Shown piece after piece: positions 10,456 through 19,079 of a stretch of DNA of 64,000 nt (within the stretch, counting starts at the first letter, position 1; each line of letters starts with the position of its first letter). Made by a program: the position numbers and the translations under genes. Location of the stretch: assembly GCA_964534845.1 (NCBI GenBank), contig CAZHPV010000004.1, forward strand, positions 21,490 to 85,489, in the 5' to 3' direction. The notes beneath the pieces were generated by a model. The model searched no databases. It was not told where the DNA came from and worked only from the letters and a program-made list of their open reading frames with translations. This DNA is from CALCKU01 sp964534845 (GTDB lineage Bacteria; Pseudomonadota; Alphaproteobacteria; Caulobacterales; Maricaulaceae).

Positions 10456-10680
10456 TGCCACTCTCCTAAAGATTTTGTTATTCTTCTTTAAGTTGTGTTT
10501 TATGGGAAAATCGTGAATCTTTTCTTAAATCAGGATAAATTATTTCCTTATAAGTTGTTATTTGACCTTATACTCTATAATTACAGTAAAATTTCTATCT
10601 AAACGTGTTCCACTTAATTCTATTTTAAATAAATTATGCAATTTATAATAGAAATTATAAGCTAAGTGGGACAGAACCAT
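10456..10680. promoter_or_regulatory. AT-rich divergent promoter region between tolC-like and adaptor genes
   Basis: 225 bp, markedly richer in A/T than the flanking genes, separating two divergently read units of the export locus. Both promoters, and any shared operator, must lie here unless they are internal to genes. I cannot assign individual -35/-10 boxes with confidence. Confidence 0.55.
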
Positions 10681-11592
10681 ATGACAAATCGAAAACATAA
10701 GATCAGACCGTTAGACCGATTAAGTCTTGGCAAATCCACGGACGATTCCAGTCTTTCCCCCAAGCTGTTAAGCGGGCTTATTACAGGCCTTAGCCTGTTA
10801 TACTCAACCTCGGTCAGCGCTGATGACGGCGATATCAAACTGATTGCAGCAGCGTCTATAGCGCAGCATGGGCACACATCCCAGACCGATAAAACAGATC
10901 AAGATATAGAAGAGGATTTAGACACTTCCGCACGCGGCGTCTTGCGCTCCGCTCAACAAGCCGAAATCGCGGCTGGCATGTCAGGCCGACTTTTGAAGGT
11001 TCCTTACAAGCCCGGCAGCTATTTTAAAAAAGGGGCCTTGTTGGCACAATTTGATTGTAAGCAGGAAAAAGCCCAACTCGAAGCTTTAACGCGCGGCCAT
11101 GAAACCCTATCTCTGCAATATGAAAATACCCGCGAGCTGCAATTGGCAGGCGCGGCAGGCAGTCTGGACCTTGATATTTCGCGCTCTGAAATGCTGCAGG
11201 CCCGTGCCGAAAGAGAGGCTCTGAAAGCAGCCTTGAAAGCGTGCGAAATTTACGCCCCCTATAATGGCTATGTGCTGGAACGCCAATCCTCAGCTTATGA
11301 AACACCCCAAGCGGGAGCGCCGCTTTATTCTATTTCCAAAGCCGGAGCGCTAGAAGTGTCAATCATTGCGCCTTCACGGTGGATGCGCTGGTTAGAAAAA
11401 AACCAGAGCTTTACTTTTGCTGTCGACGAAACGGCTACGAAATTTTCCGCAAAAATTACCCGCATCGGGGCTTTTGTTGATCCCGTGAGCCAGACAATTG
11501 AAATTACCGGCATTCCCAAAACCCATCCGAAAAAGGCCCTTGCCGGGATGAGCGGCGTCGCGCATTTTGCACCCGTTGAGCTCGAAGATTAA
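10681..11592 (+). CDS. HlyD/RND-type periplasmic adaptor (membrane fusion protein) 1
   Basis: 303 residues from ATG 10681 (an in-frame GTG lies five codons upstream at 10666). After a basic N-terminus there is a hydrophobic segment, LLSGLITGLSLLYSTSVSA (about residues 29-47), serving as signal peptide or anchor. Residues about 85-135 (RSAQQAEIAAGMSGRLLKV, KPGSYFKKGALLAQFDC) are the biotinyl-lipoyl half typical of adaptors. A short helical hairpin follows, then the second half (ACEIYAPYNGYVLER) and a beta-barrel region. The hairpin is short, as in RND-type adaptors. It is the first gene of an adaptor operon; the next gene starts four bases after its stop. Probably bridges the inner-membrane partner and the TolC-like duct. 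Confidence 0.85.
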   Translation: MTNRKHKIRPLDRLSLGKSTDDSSLSPKLLSGLITGLSLLYSTSVSADDGDIKLIAAASIAQHGHTSQTDKTDQDIEEDLDTSARGVLRSAQQAEIAAGMSGRLLKVPYKPGSYFKKGALLAQFDCKQEKAQLEALTRGHETLSLQYENTRELQLAGAAGSLDLDISRSEMLQARAEREALKAALKACEIYAPYNGYVLERQSSAYETPQAGAPLYSISKAGALEVSIIAPSRWMRWLEKNQSFTFAVDETATKFSAKITRIGAFVDPVSQTIEITGIPKTHPKKALAGMSGVAHFAPVELED

Positions 11593-11596
11593 TATC

Positions 11597-13123
11597 ATGT
11601 CAACGCAGCTAAACCCGCATAGGAAAACCGCACCAAGCCTCAGACCCATTAAAAATCAAGACAGCGCATCTGTTAAAGCACTTAATCAAAACAGGGTAAA
11701 ATCAAGGACCGCAAAGAAGATAACGCCTGAGGATAAAAAAGCAAAAGAGCCTATGCAGCCTCCCAAAACGGCCGCCTCGCCCTTACAAAAACTCATCGCT
11801 ATTGAAAGCGAAGCCCTAAGGACACCCGACCGGCTCTCGCTTAAACATATAGCCGTCAATCGTCCCCGTAGCCTTTTGCCCCTTGGACATATCTTATGGA
11901 TAAACCGTAATGGCAAATCTGTCTCTATTGCGGCTATTTCCAGTCAGTCCACCTTTGATAAAACCACACCATTTGCACAATGGATTACAGCCTATTTAAA
12001 CCGCCTCACCCATAAAGGGGCTCTAGATAATGCGCTGGCCTTTTCGTTTTCTAACGCGCCAGCCAAAGACCCCGCTCAAAACCCTTCCGGGAAAAAGGCG
12101 GTGACCCATCCACCTAAAGCCGATTTCGACTACCCTTTTTCAGAAGCCTATTTTGCCCCCTTCTCGCCGGAACCGAAAACCGGTGGTCTCTTATTTACCC
12201 GCGATACGCCTTTCTCTGAGAGCGATAGGCTAATTTTGGATCGTCTCGGGCAAAGCTTCGGGGCCAATTGGGCCGCCAGACATGGTAAAAACAAACCACG
12301 TTCATCCCGCAGAAAAAAGTGTCTGCAAATCGGGTCTTTAGCCCTGATTTGCCTGATTGGTTGCATTCCTGTTCCCATGACGGATCTGGCACCTGCGGAA
12401 ATAGTCGCTGATAAACCCTTTATGGTCACCGCCCCTTTTGACGGTGTGATCGACGACATATTAATTCCGCCCAATAGTTTTGTGAAGGCCGGGACCGTTT
12501 TAGCACGGCTAAACGACACACGCTTTCGCAATGAATATGCCTTGGCCGGCGAAGAAAAATCCGTGGCCGATGCGCGGTTAAAACAGGCCGCCTTATCCGC
12601 TTTCATCAATGTGGAGGCCAAAAAGGAGATCGCGATTGCCAAAGCCGAAAAAGCGCTTGCACAAGCCCGTGAGAGCTTTGCCAAAGACCAACTCCTTAAA
12701 ACAGAACTTATCGCACCGCATGACGGTCTGGCGATTTATTCAGACCCTAAAGATTGGACAGGGCGGCCTGTCTCAACCGGAGAGGCGATCATTGAGATCG
12801 CTGAACCCACACGCATAGTCCTGCGGATCCAAGCCCCTCTTCCTTCTGGGGAGAGATTGCGTCAGGGTATGCGTGTGCGGCTCTTTTTAGATGCCGATCC
12901 GGTTAATCCCGTTGAGGCGACATTGGAAAGCGCGAGTTTCTACGCTCAGGAACAAGCCGGCGGGGAGCTGGCTTTTACCGCTTTCGCTACGCTTGACGAT
13001 CAAAAGAATCTTCCGCGTATCGGCGCACGCGGCGTCGCAAAACTATACGGACAAGACGCTCCGCTGGCCTTTTGGCTCTTAAGGCAGCCCGTAACGGCCC
13101 TTCGACAACTTTCCGGTTTTTAA
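11597..13123 (+). CDS. HlyD-family adaptor 2 with a long cytoplasmic N-terminal region
   Basis: 508 residues from ATG 11597, four bases after the previous stop; an in-frame ATG at 11567 inside the previous gene is less likely. Residues 1-70 are basic and low complexity. Residues about 75-235 form a soluble region (LLPLGHILWINRNGKSVSIA ... LLFTRDTPFSESDRLILDRL) that looks like a GAF-type fold, though I cannot prove it. A single membrane helix follows (CLQIGSLALICLIGC, about 241-255), then a HlyD module: lipoyl halves (VTAPFDGVIDDILIPPNSFV and ELIAPHDGLAIYSDP) around a helical hairpin and a barrel. The topology therefore puts a 240-residue domain in the cytoplasm, unusual for a plain adaptor. 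It sits between an RND-like adaptor and the M50-HlyD fusion, so the three probably form one complex. Confidence 0.8.
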   Translation: MSTQLNPHRKTAPSLRPIKNQDSASVKALNQNRVKSRTAKKITPEDKKAKEPMQPPKTAASPLQKLIAIESEALRTPDRLSLKHIAVNRPRSLLPLGHILWINRNGKSVSIAAISSQSTFDKTTPFAQWITAYLNRLTHKGALDNALAFSFSNAPAKDPAQNPSGKKAVTHPPKADFDYPFSEAYFAPFSPEPKTGGLLFTRDTPFSESDRLILDRLGQSFGANWAARHGKNKPRSSRRKKCLQIGSLALICLIGCIPVPMTDLAPAEIVADKPFMVTAPFDGVIDDILIPPNSFVKAGTVLARLNDTRFRNEYALAGEEKSVADARLKQAALSAFINVEAKKEIAIAKAEKALAQARESFAKDQLLKTELIAPHDGLAIYSDPKDWTGRPVSTGEAIIEIAEPTRIVLRIQAPLPSGERLRQGMRVRLFLDADPVNPVEATLESASFYAQEQAGGELAFTAFATLDDQKNLPRIGARGVAKLYGQDAPLAFWLLRQPVTALRQLSGF

Positions 13124-13143
13124 CCCCTTTATACGCATAGATT

Positions 13144-15273
13144 ATGACCGCCACCGCCCTTCCGCAATTACGCCAAGAACTTGAGCTTCTCCCTGCACGT
13201 ATGGCAGTAGATGGCACCAAGCAATATATGTTGTTTGATCCGGTGAGAAACGCCTTTCACATGTTAAATGAAAAAGCGCTAAAGCTTTTAAAGCTCTGGA
13301 CAGACCTTCCCCAAAATAGTGAAAACCCGCTCGAAACGCTGCTTGAAAAAAGCCGTCAAACCTATCCTGAGACTATCATCACATCCGATGATATTGAGGA
13401 GATGACAAGCTTCATCTTAACGCAAAACCTGTCTGTCCATCCGCCCCAAAATGATAGCGAGACATTCGCCAAGCGCGAGGCCGCTATGCGCCGGCCTTGG
13501 TACGAGACCATTTTACATAAATATTTATATTTTCGTATTCCTCTGGTTAAACCGACAAAATTTCTCAACGCTTTTGCCCCGAGCTTACGCTGGATGTTTA
13601 ACCCGCTAACCTGGATGGTTATTGGTGTTTTGGGCCTCATCGGTTTATATTTCACGTCCCGGCAATGGGATCAATTTCTCACAACATTCTGGCACTTTTT
13701 TACCTTTGAAGGGTTTATCTTTTACGGGATCACCCTCGTAATTCTTAAATCTCTTCATGAATTAGGACATGCTTTTACCGCCCATCATTTTGGCGCACGT
13801 GTACCGATAATCGGCATTGCCTTTCTGGTGATGTTTCCCGTGCTTTATACGGATACGACCGATGCTTGGCGCTTAACTGAACGCCGCAAGCGCCTGCTTA
13901 TTGATGGTGGGGGCATGATAGTGGAATTAGGCATTGCCTGCCTTGCAATTTTTCTCTGGAGTTTCTTACCGGACGGACCAGCCCGCAGCATGGCCTTTTT
14001 CATCGCAACAGCCAGTTGGACGTTAAGCCTGATCGTAAATTTGAACCCCTGTATGCGCTTTGACGGATATTACCTGTTAGGCGATTTTTTCAACGTTCAG
14101 AACTTGCAAAAACACGGCTTTGATATGGGGCGTTGGAAAATGCGGGAAGTCCTGTTTGATCTGGGCGCACCCAAACCTTTTGATACTTCGCCCGTAAGGG
14201 AAAAGGGCTTATGCGCCTATGCCTATACAACATGGGTTTACCGCTTTTTTCTCTTTATCGGGATTGCTATTCTCGTACATCATCTTTTCCCAAAAGCGAT
14301 CGGGATTGTGCTTTTTACAGTTGAAATTTTATGGTTCATCGTCCTGCCTATCTGGCGGGAGATGAAAAATTGGTGGAGCTTTCGTATGACTATTCTTTCA
14401 ACCCGCCGCGGGCGTTTGACACTCTCCGCCGGACTTATCTTATTGGCCATACTCTTCTGGCCGTGGCAAGGCCGCATTGCGGCACCGGCCTTATTGCAAC
14501 CTGTCCAGCACACGGAAATCTATCCTGCCAGTGCAGGTTATATCGACAGGATTTATGTAAAATCGGGCGATACAGTCCGCAAAGGAGACCCGCTTTTTAC
14601 GCTAAGCTCGGAAACCGTTTTACATGAACGCGAACAAAGCCGCAGGCGTCTTGCGCTCATTGATGCTCAGATCGACAGACGCACGGCCAGCTTGATTGAA
14701 CGCCGCGCGGGCCATTTACTCGATGCCGATAAACAGGCTGAAATCGCGGTTCACAAAGGCCTCAATAATCTCATCTCCGATCTGGTCATTCTGGCCCCCC
14801 ATGACGGATATGTGTCTGATGTGATGTCGCGCCTTCACAAAGGTCGCTTCGTCCAAAACACCTCTCGGCTCGCCCGTATCATAAATCCCACAGATTATGA
14901 AATTATCGCTTTTCCCGGAGAAAATAGTGCCCTGCGTTTGCAAAAAAACGCGAAGGTAAAATTCATCTCTGACGAACCTTACCAATCCGGTATAGAAGGC
15001 CATATAGACAAGATTTCGCCGACCTCCCTTTCGCAAATAAAAATCCGCGAAATCACATCCTATCATGGCGGGCGGCTTGGAGTCGTGGATAATCCTGACG
15101 GCACACTGAGTCCGCAAAAACCGATCTTGAAAGTACGCATTCAGTGCGAGGATTGCCCCGCCTTTACCCGGTTCCATCGGGGCACGGCTTTTCTGGATGC
15201 CAAGGCGCAAAGCCCGGCTATGGCCGTGTGGAAAAATATTGCCCGTGTGCTTATACGTGAAACGGATTTCTAA
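13144..15273 (+). CDS. PqqD-like / M50 (site-2) metalloprotease / HlyD adaptor fusion
   Basis: 709 residues, ATG 13144, 20 bp after the previous gene. Residues 1-100 resemble a PqqD/RRE winged helix (MLFDPVRNAFHMLNEKALK). A polytopic membrane block (about 150-445) carries the zinc motif HELGH (H205, E206, H209) and, near the third-ligand position, NPCMRFDGYY (N301, D307), the signature of intramembrane site-2 proteases. Residues about 450-700 are a periplasmic HlyD-like module (PASAGYIDRIYVKSGDTVRK, LVILAPHDGYVSDV). All catalytic residues are present. Family knowledge: such fusions occur next to giant LEPR-motif proteins and other adaptors. Inference: it is the inner-membrane engine or processing unit of this ABC-less export locus, perhaps recognising and cleaving the N-terminus of the giant substrate. 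Domain calls are secure except the PqqD-like part. Confidence 0.85.
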   Translation: MTATALPQLRQELELLPARMAVDGTKQYMLFDPVRNAFHMLNEKALKLLKLWTDLPQNSENPLETLLEKSRQTYPETIITSDDIEEMTSFILTQNLSVHPPQNDSETFAKREAAMRRPWYETILHKYLYFRIPLVKPTKFLNAFAPSLRWMFNPLTWMVIGVLGLIGLYFTSRQWDQFLTTFWHFFTFEGFIFYGITLVILKSLHELGHAFTAHHFGARVPIIGIAFLVMFPVLYTDTTDAWRLTERRKRLLIDGGGMIVELGIACLAIFLWSFLPDGPARSMAFFIATASWTLSLIVNLNPCMRFDGYYLLGDFFNVQNLQKHGFDMGRWKMREVLFDLGAPKPFDTSPVREKGLCAYAYTTWVYRFFLFIGIAILVHHLFPKAIGIVLFTVEILWFIVLPIWREMKNWWSFRMTILSTRRGRLTLSAGLILLAILFWPWQGRIAAPALLQPVQHTEIYPASAGYIDRIYVKSGDTVRKGDPLFTLSSETVLHEREQSRRRLALIDAQIDRRTASLIERRAGHLLDADKQAEIAVHKGLNNLISDLVILAPHDGYVSDVMSRLHKGRFVQNTSRLARIINPTDYEIIAFPGENSALRLQKNAKVKFISDEPYQSGIEGHIDKISPTSLSQIKIREITSYHGGRLGVVDNPDGTLSPQKPILKVRIQCEDCPAFTRFHRGTAFLDAKAQSPAMAVWKNIARVLIRETDF

Positions 15274-15420
15274 TCCACGACCTTCCGATAAAGGCCGTTT
15301 TGTGAGGTGTCACCTTGAATTAAATATCTGACAGATTCTGATGTCTGGGCTTGAATGCGCACCCAAATGGCATACATGTTCTCTGTAATAATAATATCTG
15401 CAAAAACTTCAGGAGTTTTC

Positions 15421-16884
15421 ATGCGCATGCCATCCGCTTTAAAAATCCGTTTCACCAAACCTCTTTTATTGGGTGCAAGCTTGGCCCTTTTAGCCCTGCC
15501 GGCGCTGCATAATGCCACTCCGGCAAGCGCGCAGTCCCGCTTTGCCCCTATAGGGCAATCACAAGCCCTCACCGTTGATAACCGCGGACTTTTGACCATG
15601 GCCCCCTTGCTGGAGACAGTAACACCCGCCGTGGTAAGTATTGAAGTTGCGGCAACATCAAAAGCCCGAGATGATCTCTCTGAACAACAATCCGAACTTT
15701 TCGAGCGCTTTTTTGGCGGGCGCATACCCGCTCCGCAAGACCGTACCCGGCGCGGTATTGGCTCCGGCGTTATAGTCGATGCAAGCAAGGGCTATATTAT
15801 CACCAATCATCATGTCATTAACGGCGCTGACGAAATTTACGTCACATTGGAAGATCGCAGAGAAATCGAAGCCGAACTCATCGGCAGTGATGAAAAAACC
15901 GATGTTGCCGTCTTGCAAATTAAAGCCGCCCGTCTGAGCGATTTGGATTTTGCCAAAAGCGGAAATACGAAAGTAGGCGACTATGTCATTGCCGTGGGCA
16001 ATCCCTTCGGTCTTAGCTCGACTGTAACGTCGGGTATTGTCAGCGCACTGGGCCGCGATACGGCACGCGGCGGAAATTATGCCGATTTCATTCAAACCGA
16101 TGCCTCAATCAATCCGGGTAATTCCGGCGGGGCTTTGGTAAACTCCAAGGGGGAGCTTATCGGGATGAATACAGCCATTATTTCACGCACGGGCGGCAAT
16201 CAGGGTATCGGGTTTGCTGTACCGGTTAAGATGATTAATGGGGTAATGAAACAGCTCATCGAATATGGTGAGGTCAAGCGCGGACGTATTGGCGTCGCCA
16301 TTCAGAACATTCCAAGTGATCTTAAGGAAGCTCTTAATCTGTCTACCAGTGAAGGTGCCTTGGTGAGTAATGTCACGGAAGACAGCCCGGCAGATAAAGC
16401 CGGAATTCAAGAAGGCGATATCATTGTCGGCTTTAACGGCGAAGATATACTGGATGCGTCTGACATTCGAAATGCTGTCGGATTAGTCGAGCCCGGAACC
16501 CGCACGGATATTGTCTACATTAGAGAGGGCAAGAAGCGCACAGCACGGATTTCTGTTGAAGAATTTGAAGAGGAACGCGAAGTTCTTGATGAAAGCGTCG
16601 CCGAGGACATCCCCGCCTTGGAAAGTTTTTCTGGGGCGGAGCTGACCGCTATTCCTGAAGACCTCAACCCGCGCGGCGGCGATGATGGCATCTATGTCGC
16701 CAAGGTTAAATCCGGATCAAAAGCCTTTAGGTCCGGCCTGCGCAAGGGTGATATTGTCCGCGCGGTAAACCGAAAAGATATTGCCTCTTTAGCTGAATTC
16801 GAAGCCGCCATTGACGGCAAAAAAGGACCCTTTGCCTTGACCGTCGAGCGCGACGGCGCCAATATTTTTCTAGCCCTTCGCTAG
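15421..16884 (+). CDS. degP: Do/HtrA-family periplasmic serine protease (DegP-like)
   Basis: 487 residues. I choose ATG 15421 because AGGAG stands five bases upstream; an in-frame start at 15355 has no such site. The signal peptide ends near ATPASAQS. The trypsin-like domain shows the His (ITNHHVING), Asp (EKTDVAVLQIK) and Ser (NPGNSGGALV) of the triad. Two PDZ domains follow (around RGRIGVAIQNIP and DGIYVAKVKSGSKAFRSGL). This is a periplasmic chaperone/protease that handles misfolded envelope proteins. It lies 147 bp after the export operon in the same direction, which may be incidental or may serve quality control of exported proteins. Family certain; degP versus degQ/mucD subtype not resolved. 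Confidence 0.92.
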   Translation: MRMPSALKIRFTKPLLLGASLALLALPALHNATPASAQSRFAPIGQSQALTVDNRGLLTMAPLLETVTPAVVSIEVAATSKARDDLSEQQSELFERFFGGRIPAPQDRTRRGIGSGVIVDASKGYIITNHHVINGADEIYVTLEDRREIEAELIGSDEKTDVAVLQIKAARLSDLDFAKSGNTKVGDYVIAVGNPFGLSSTVTSGIVSALGRDTARGGNYADFIQTDASINPGNSGGALVNSKGELIGMNTAIISRTGGNQGIGFAVPVKMINGVMKQLIEYGEVKRGRIGVAIQNIPSDLKEALNLSTSEGALVSNVTEDSPADKAGIQEGDIIVGFNGEDILDASDIRNAVGLVEPGTRTDIVYIREGKKRTARISVEEFEEEREVLDESVAEDIPALESFSGAELTAIPEDLNPRGGDDGIYVAKVKSGSKAFRSGLRKGDIVRAVNRKDIASLAEFEAAIDGKKGPFALTVERDGANIFLALR

Positions 16885-16899
16885 GCAAAACCGGTACTA

Positions 16900-16937
16900 C
16901 CATAAGGCGGCCTGTCTCTGACAGGCAGACCTTATGG
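16900..16937. terminator. Long composite hairpin after htrA
   Basis: CCATAAGG (16900-16907) pairs with CCTTATGG (16930-16937), and inside it CCTGTC pairs with GACAGG around a three-base loop. It starts 16 bp after the htrA stop. No T-run follows, so it may be a Rho-independent-like stop, an mRNA-stabilising hairpin or a dispersed palindromic element. Confidence 0.55.
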
Positions 16938-17034
16938 CCGTAATTGCCGCAAAATTTTCTATGGCTTAAACCCGATCTCCCGAGATGAAAGTCTACCCCA
17001 AAGCCTGTCCTTCACATTTTCGTGTTGAATACAT

Positions 17035-17064
17035 TATGTGACATCAGGGTAAAACTATGTGACA
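17035..17064. promoter_or_regulatory. Direct repeat TATGTGACA x2, 21 bp apart
   Basis: TATGTGACA occurs at 17035-17043 and 17056-17064, two helical turns apart, 30 bp before the likely ATG of the radical SAM gene. TGTGA also matches a CRP half-site, but neither copy has the inverted partner. Candidate operator; the regulator is unknown. Confidence 0.35.
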
Positions 17065-17093
17065 GACGCTCAAAATTTGCTAAAAGCTTTGAC

Positions 17094-18035
17094 ATGAACG
17101 CACCAATTGACCCTAAAAAGTTTCAAGACCCCCGTATAACCGCCAAAGGCGAAAAACGGGCCTCTGTCTTTTTCAAAAAGCTCAATACCCTCTGGTTTTG
17201 TTCTGGCAGCCAATGCAATATTGAATGTGAAAACTGCTATATCAAAAGCAGTCCGACCGCCGATCACTTTGTCTATCTCACACCAGAAGATATGAAGCCT
17301 TATCTGGACGAAATTGACGACATGGATATGGGCCCCATCGAGATCGCTTTTACCGGCGGCGAACCTTACCTAAATCCCTATATGATCAAGCTAGGCGAGA
17401 TGGCGTTAGAACGCGGCCATACCCTCTTAATGCTGACAAATGCCATGAAGCCCATGATGCGCCCTCGCGTCCAAAAAGGCCTGCTGGATTTAAACACACG
17501 CTTTCCGGGAAAACTGACCCTGAGGGTCAGTCTGGATCACTTTACCGCTGAGGGCCATGATCAAGAACGCGGCGAAGGCAGTTTTGATATTGCTTTAAAA
17601 GGTCTAGATTGGCTGACTGAGAACGGTTTTGCGCTTAATATTGCAGGCCGGGCGATGTTTTCCGAATCTGAAAAAGACGCGCGGGACGGTTATGCCACCT
17701 TAATTCGCCAACAGGGTTGGAATATTGATGCCTATGATATGGCGGCCACGATCTTATTTCCTGAAATGGACGAAAACATTGATGTGCCGGAAATTTCAGT
17801 CGCATGTTGGGGTATTCTGGATGTCCATCCTGACAGCATGATGTGCTCCAGTTCGCGCATGGTTGTCCGGCGTAAAGGCGATGAGCGCGCGAGCGTGTTG
17901 GCCTGTACGCTATTGTGGGACGACCCGCAATTTGAAATGGGCAAGACCCTCAAAGAATCGCTTACCCCTGTCGCGCTAAACCATCCTCATTGTGCCAAGT
18001 TTTGCGTCCTTGGCGGAGCCTCCTGCTCCGCCTAG
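17094..18035 (+). CDS. Radical SAM protein, function not assigned
   Basis: 313 residues from ATG 17094; an in-frame GTG at 17022 would add 24 residues and cover the repeat pair, and neither start has a clear ribosome-binding site. The canonical CX3CX2C cluster-binding motif is present as CNIECENCY (C41, C45, C48), followed by FTGGEPYLNP, the GGE SAM-binding motif. The barrel continues to about residue 230. The C-terminus holds extra cysteines (ACWGILD, MMCSSSRM, LACTLLWDD, CAKFCVLGGASC), which could bind an auxiliary cluster as in SPASM-like enzymes, but the spacing does not let me name a family. No precursor peptide or pathway partner is next to it. The downstream phosphodiesterase is 107 bp away in the same direction. 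Confidence 0.8.
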   Translation: MNAPIDPKKFQDPRITAKGEKRASVFFKKLNTLWFCSGSQCNIECENCYIKSSPTADHFVYLTPEDMKPYLDEIDDMDMGPIEIAFTGGEPYLNPYMIKLGEMALERGHTLLMLTNAMKPMMRPRVQKGLLDLNTRFPGKLTLRVSLDHFTAEGHDQERGEGSFDIALKGLDWLTENGFALNIAGRAMFSESEKDARDGYATLIRQQGWNIDAYDMAATILFPEMDENIDVPEISVACWGILDVHPDSMMCSSSRMVVRRKGDERASVLACTLLWDDPQFEMGKTLKESLTPVALNHPHCAKFCVLGGASCSA

Positions 18036-18142
18036 CCGTAAAAGCAACACGCTAGCTTATTATGCAACTCGCTTGATATGCAAAAAGTTATTTCTCGTTA
18101 GTATTTTCGTGTATAGTGGGCTTAAAATAATTCAGGCTTCTT

Positions 18143-19000
18143 ATGCTGATCGCACAAATAACAGACCTCCATATTGGATTTGATGGCGAACTCGAGCCGT
18201 GTAAGAATACGGCCCGTTTGAATAATGTTCTCTTGGAACTCACCAAAATGCAGCGCCAGCCTGACATCATAATGATTACGGGCGATCTCGTGGAAAGCGG
18301 GAAAAACTGGGCCTATGAAAAACTAAAGAACACCTTAGCCCCGCTCAAAATTCCTTATTTTTTTGCGCTTGGTAATCACGATAATCGCCCGGCCTTTAAA
18401 GAGGTTTTTTCAGATAAAAATTTCAATAATGGCTTTTTGCAATATGTAATCGAAGACTATCCTGTACGGATTATCGTCTTGGACAGCTTAAAGCCAGGAC
18501 GGCATGGCGGCGCTTTTTGTGCGCGCCGCGCCAAATGGTTGCGAGAACGGCTTGAAGAACAGCCCGAGCGGCCCACCTTAATTGCCATGCATCATCCCCC
18601 TATCAAAACTGGAATTGGCTGGATGACGGCCAGTGCGGAGGACGGATGGGTACAACGCTTAAATAAGGTCGTAAAAGATCATGACAATGTGGTCCAAATT
18701 ATTTGCGGGCATATTCACCGTTCCATTTCAAAAGGCTTTGCAGGTACAAATGTTTCGGTTTCGCGCGCGGTCGCTCCGCAAGTCAAATTAGATCTTGCCC
18801 CTATTGATCCCGATGTTCCTGATGACCGAGTCCTGATCGTTGATGCCGATGCCGGATACTGCCTGCATGAATGGGACGGTGAGGGACTCACGACCCACCA
18901 CGGCATGTCACCAGAGGGGCGACCCATTATCAGCTATAATGAAAAACATGCCTTTGTTGTCAAACTCACTATGGATTTGCCATTGAAAGAAACACATTGA
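18143..19000 (+). CDS. cpdA: Class III 3',5'-cyclic-nucleotide phosphodiesterase (CpdA-like metallophosphoesterase)
   Basis: 285 residues, ATG 18143. The metal-binding blocks of calcineurin-like phosphoesterases appear in order: ITDLHIG, MITGDLVE, ALGNHDNRPAF, AMHHPP and CGHIHRS. Size and block spacing match CpdA, which hydrolyses cAMP in the cytoplasm. A CHASE2-type adenylate cyclase lies 1.1 kb further on the opposite strand, so both synthesis and breakdown of cAMP may be encoded here. It could instead act on another phosphodiester; the family is sure, the substrate likely. Confidence 0.8.
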   Translation: MLIAQITDLHIGFDGELEPCKNTARLNNVLLELTKMQRQPDIIMITGDLVESGKNWAYEKLKNTLAPLKIPYFFALGNHDNRPAFKEVFSDKNFNNGFLQYVIEDYPVRIIVLDSLKPGRHGGAFCARRAKWLRERLEEQPERPTLIAMHHPPIKTGIGWMTASAEDGWVQRLNKVVKDHDNVVQIICGHIHRSISKGFAGTNVSVSRAVAPQVKLDLAPIDPDVPDDRVLIVDADAGYCLHEWDGEGLTTHHGMSPEGRPIISYNEKHAFVVKLTMDLPLKETH

Positions 19001-19023
19001 AAGCTTAAGACACTTTGACAGTT

Positions 19024-19049
19024 AGAGCGTTTTTATTTAAATACGCTCT
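19024..19049. terminator. Palindrome AGAGCGT-n12-ACGCTCT after cpdA
   Basis: AGAGCGT (19024-19030) and ACGCTCT (19043-19049) form a seven-base-pair stem around an A/T-rich loop, 24 bp after the cpdA stop. No T-run follows it. Terminator or repeated intergenic palindrome; it sits just before the bestrophin gene. Confidence 0.45.
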
Positions 19050-19079
19050 GCTTTAGAGAGCTTACAGGGGTGTACGCGC

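Noticed and set aside
10562..10581. TTGACC / TATAAT as a promoter for the adaptor genes
   Set aside because: Spacing is only eight bases, far from the 16-18 needed for a sigma70-type promoter.
12148..12684. 178-residue antisense ORF within the second adaptor gene
   Set aside because: Composition and position match an antisense shadow; the sense frame has clear HlyD domains.
17035..17064. TGTGACA repeats as a CRP site
   Set aside because: A CRP site needs TGTGA-n6-TCACA; both copies point the same way and no inverted half is present, so I list them only as an unassigned direct repeat.
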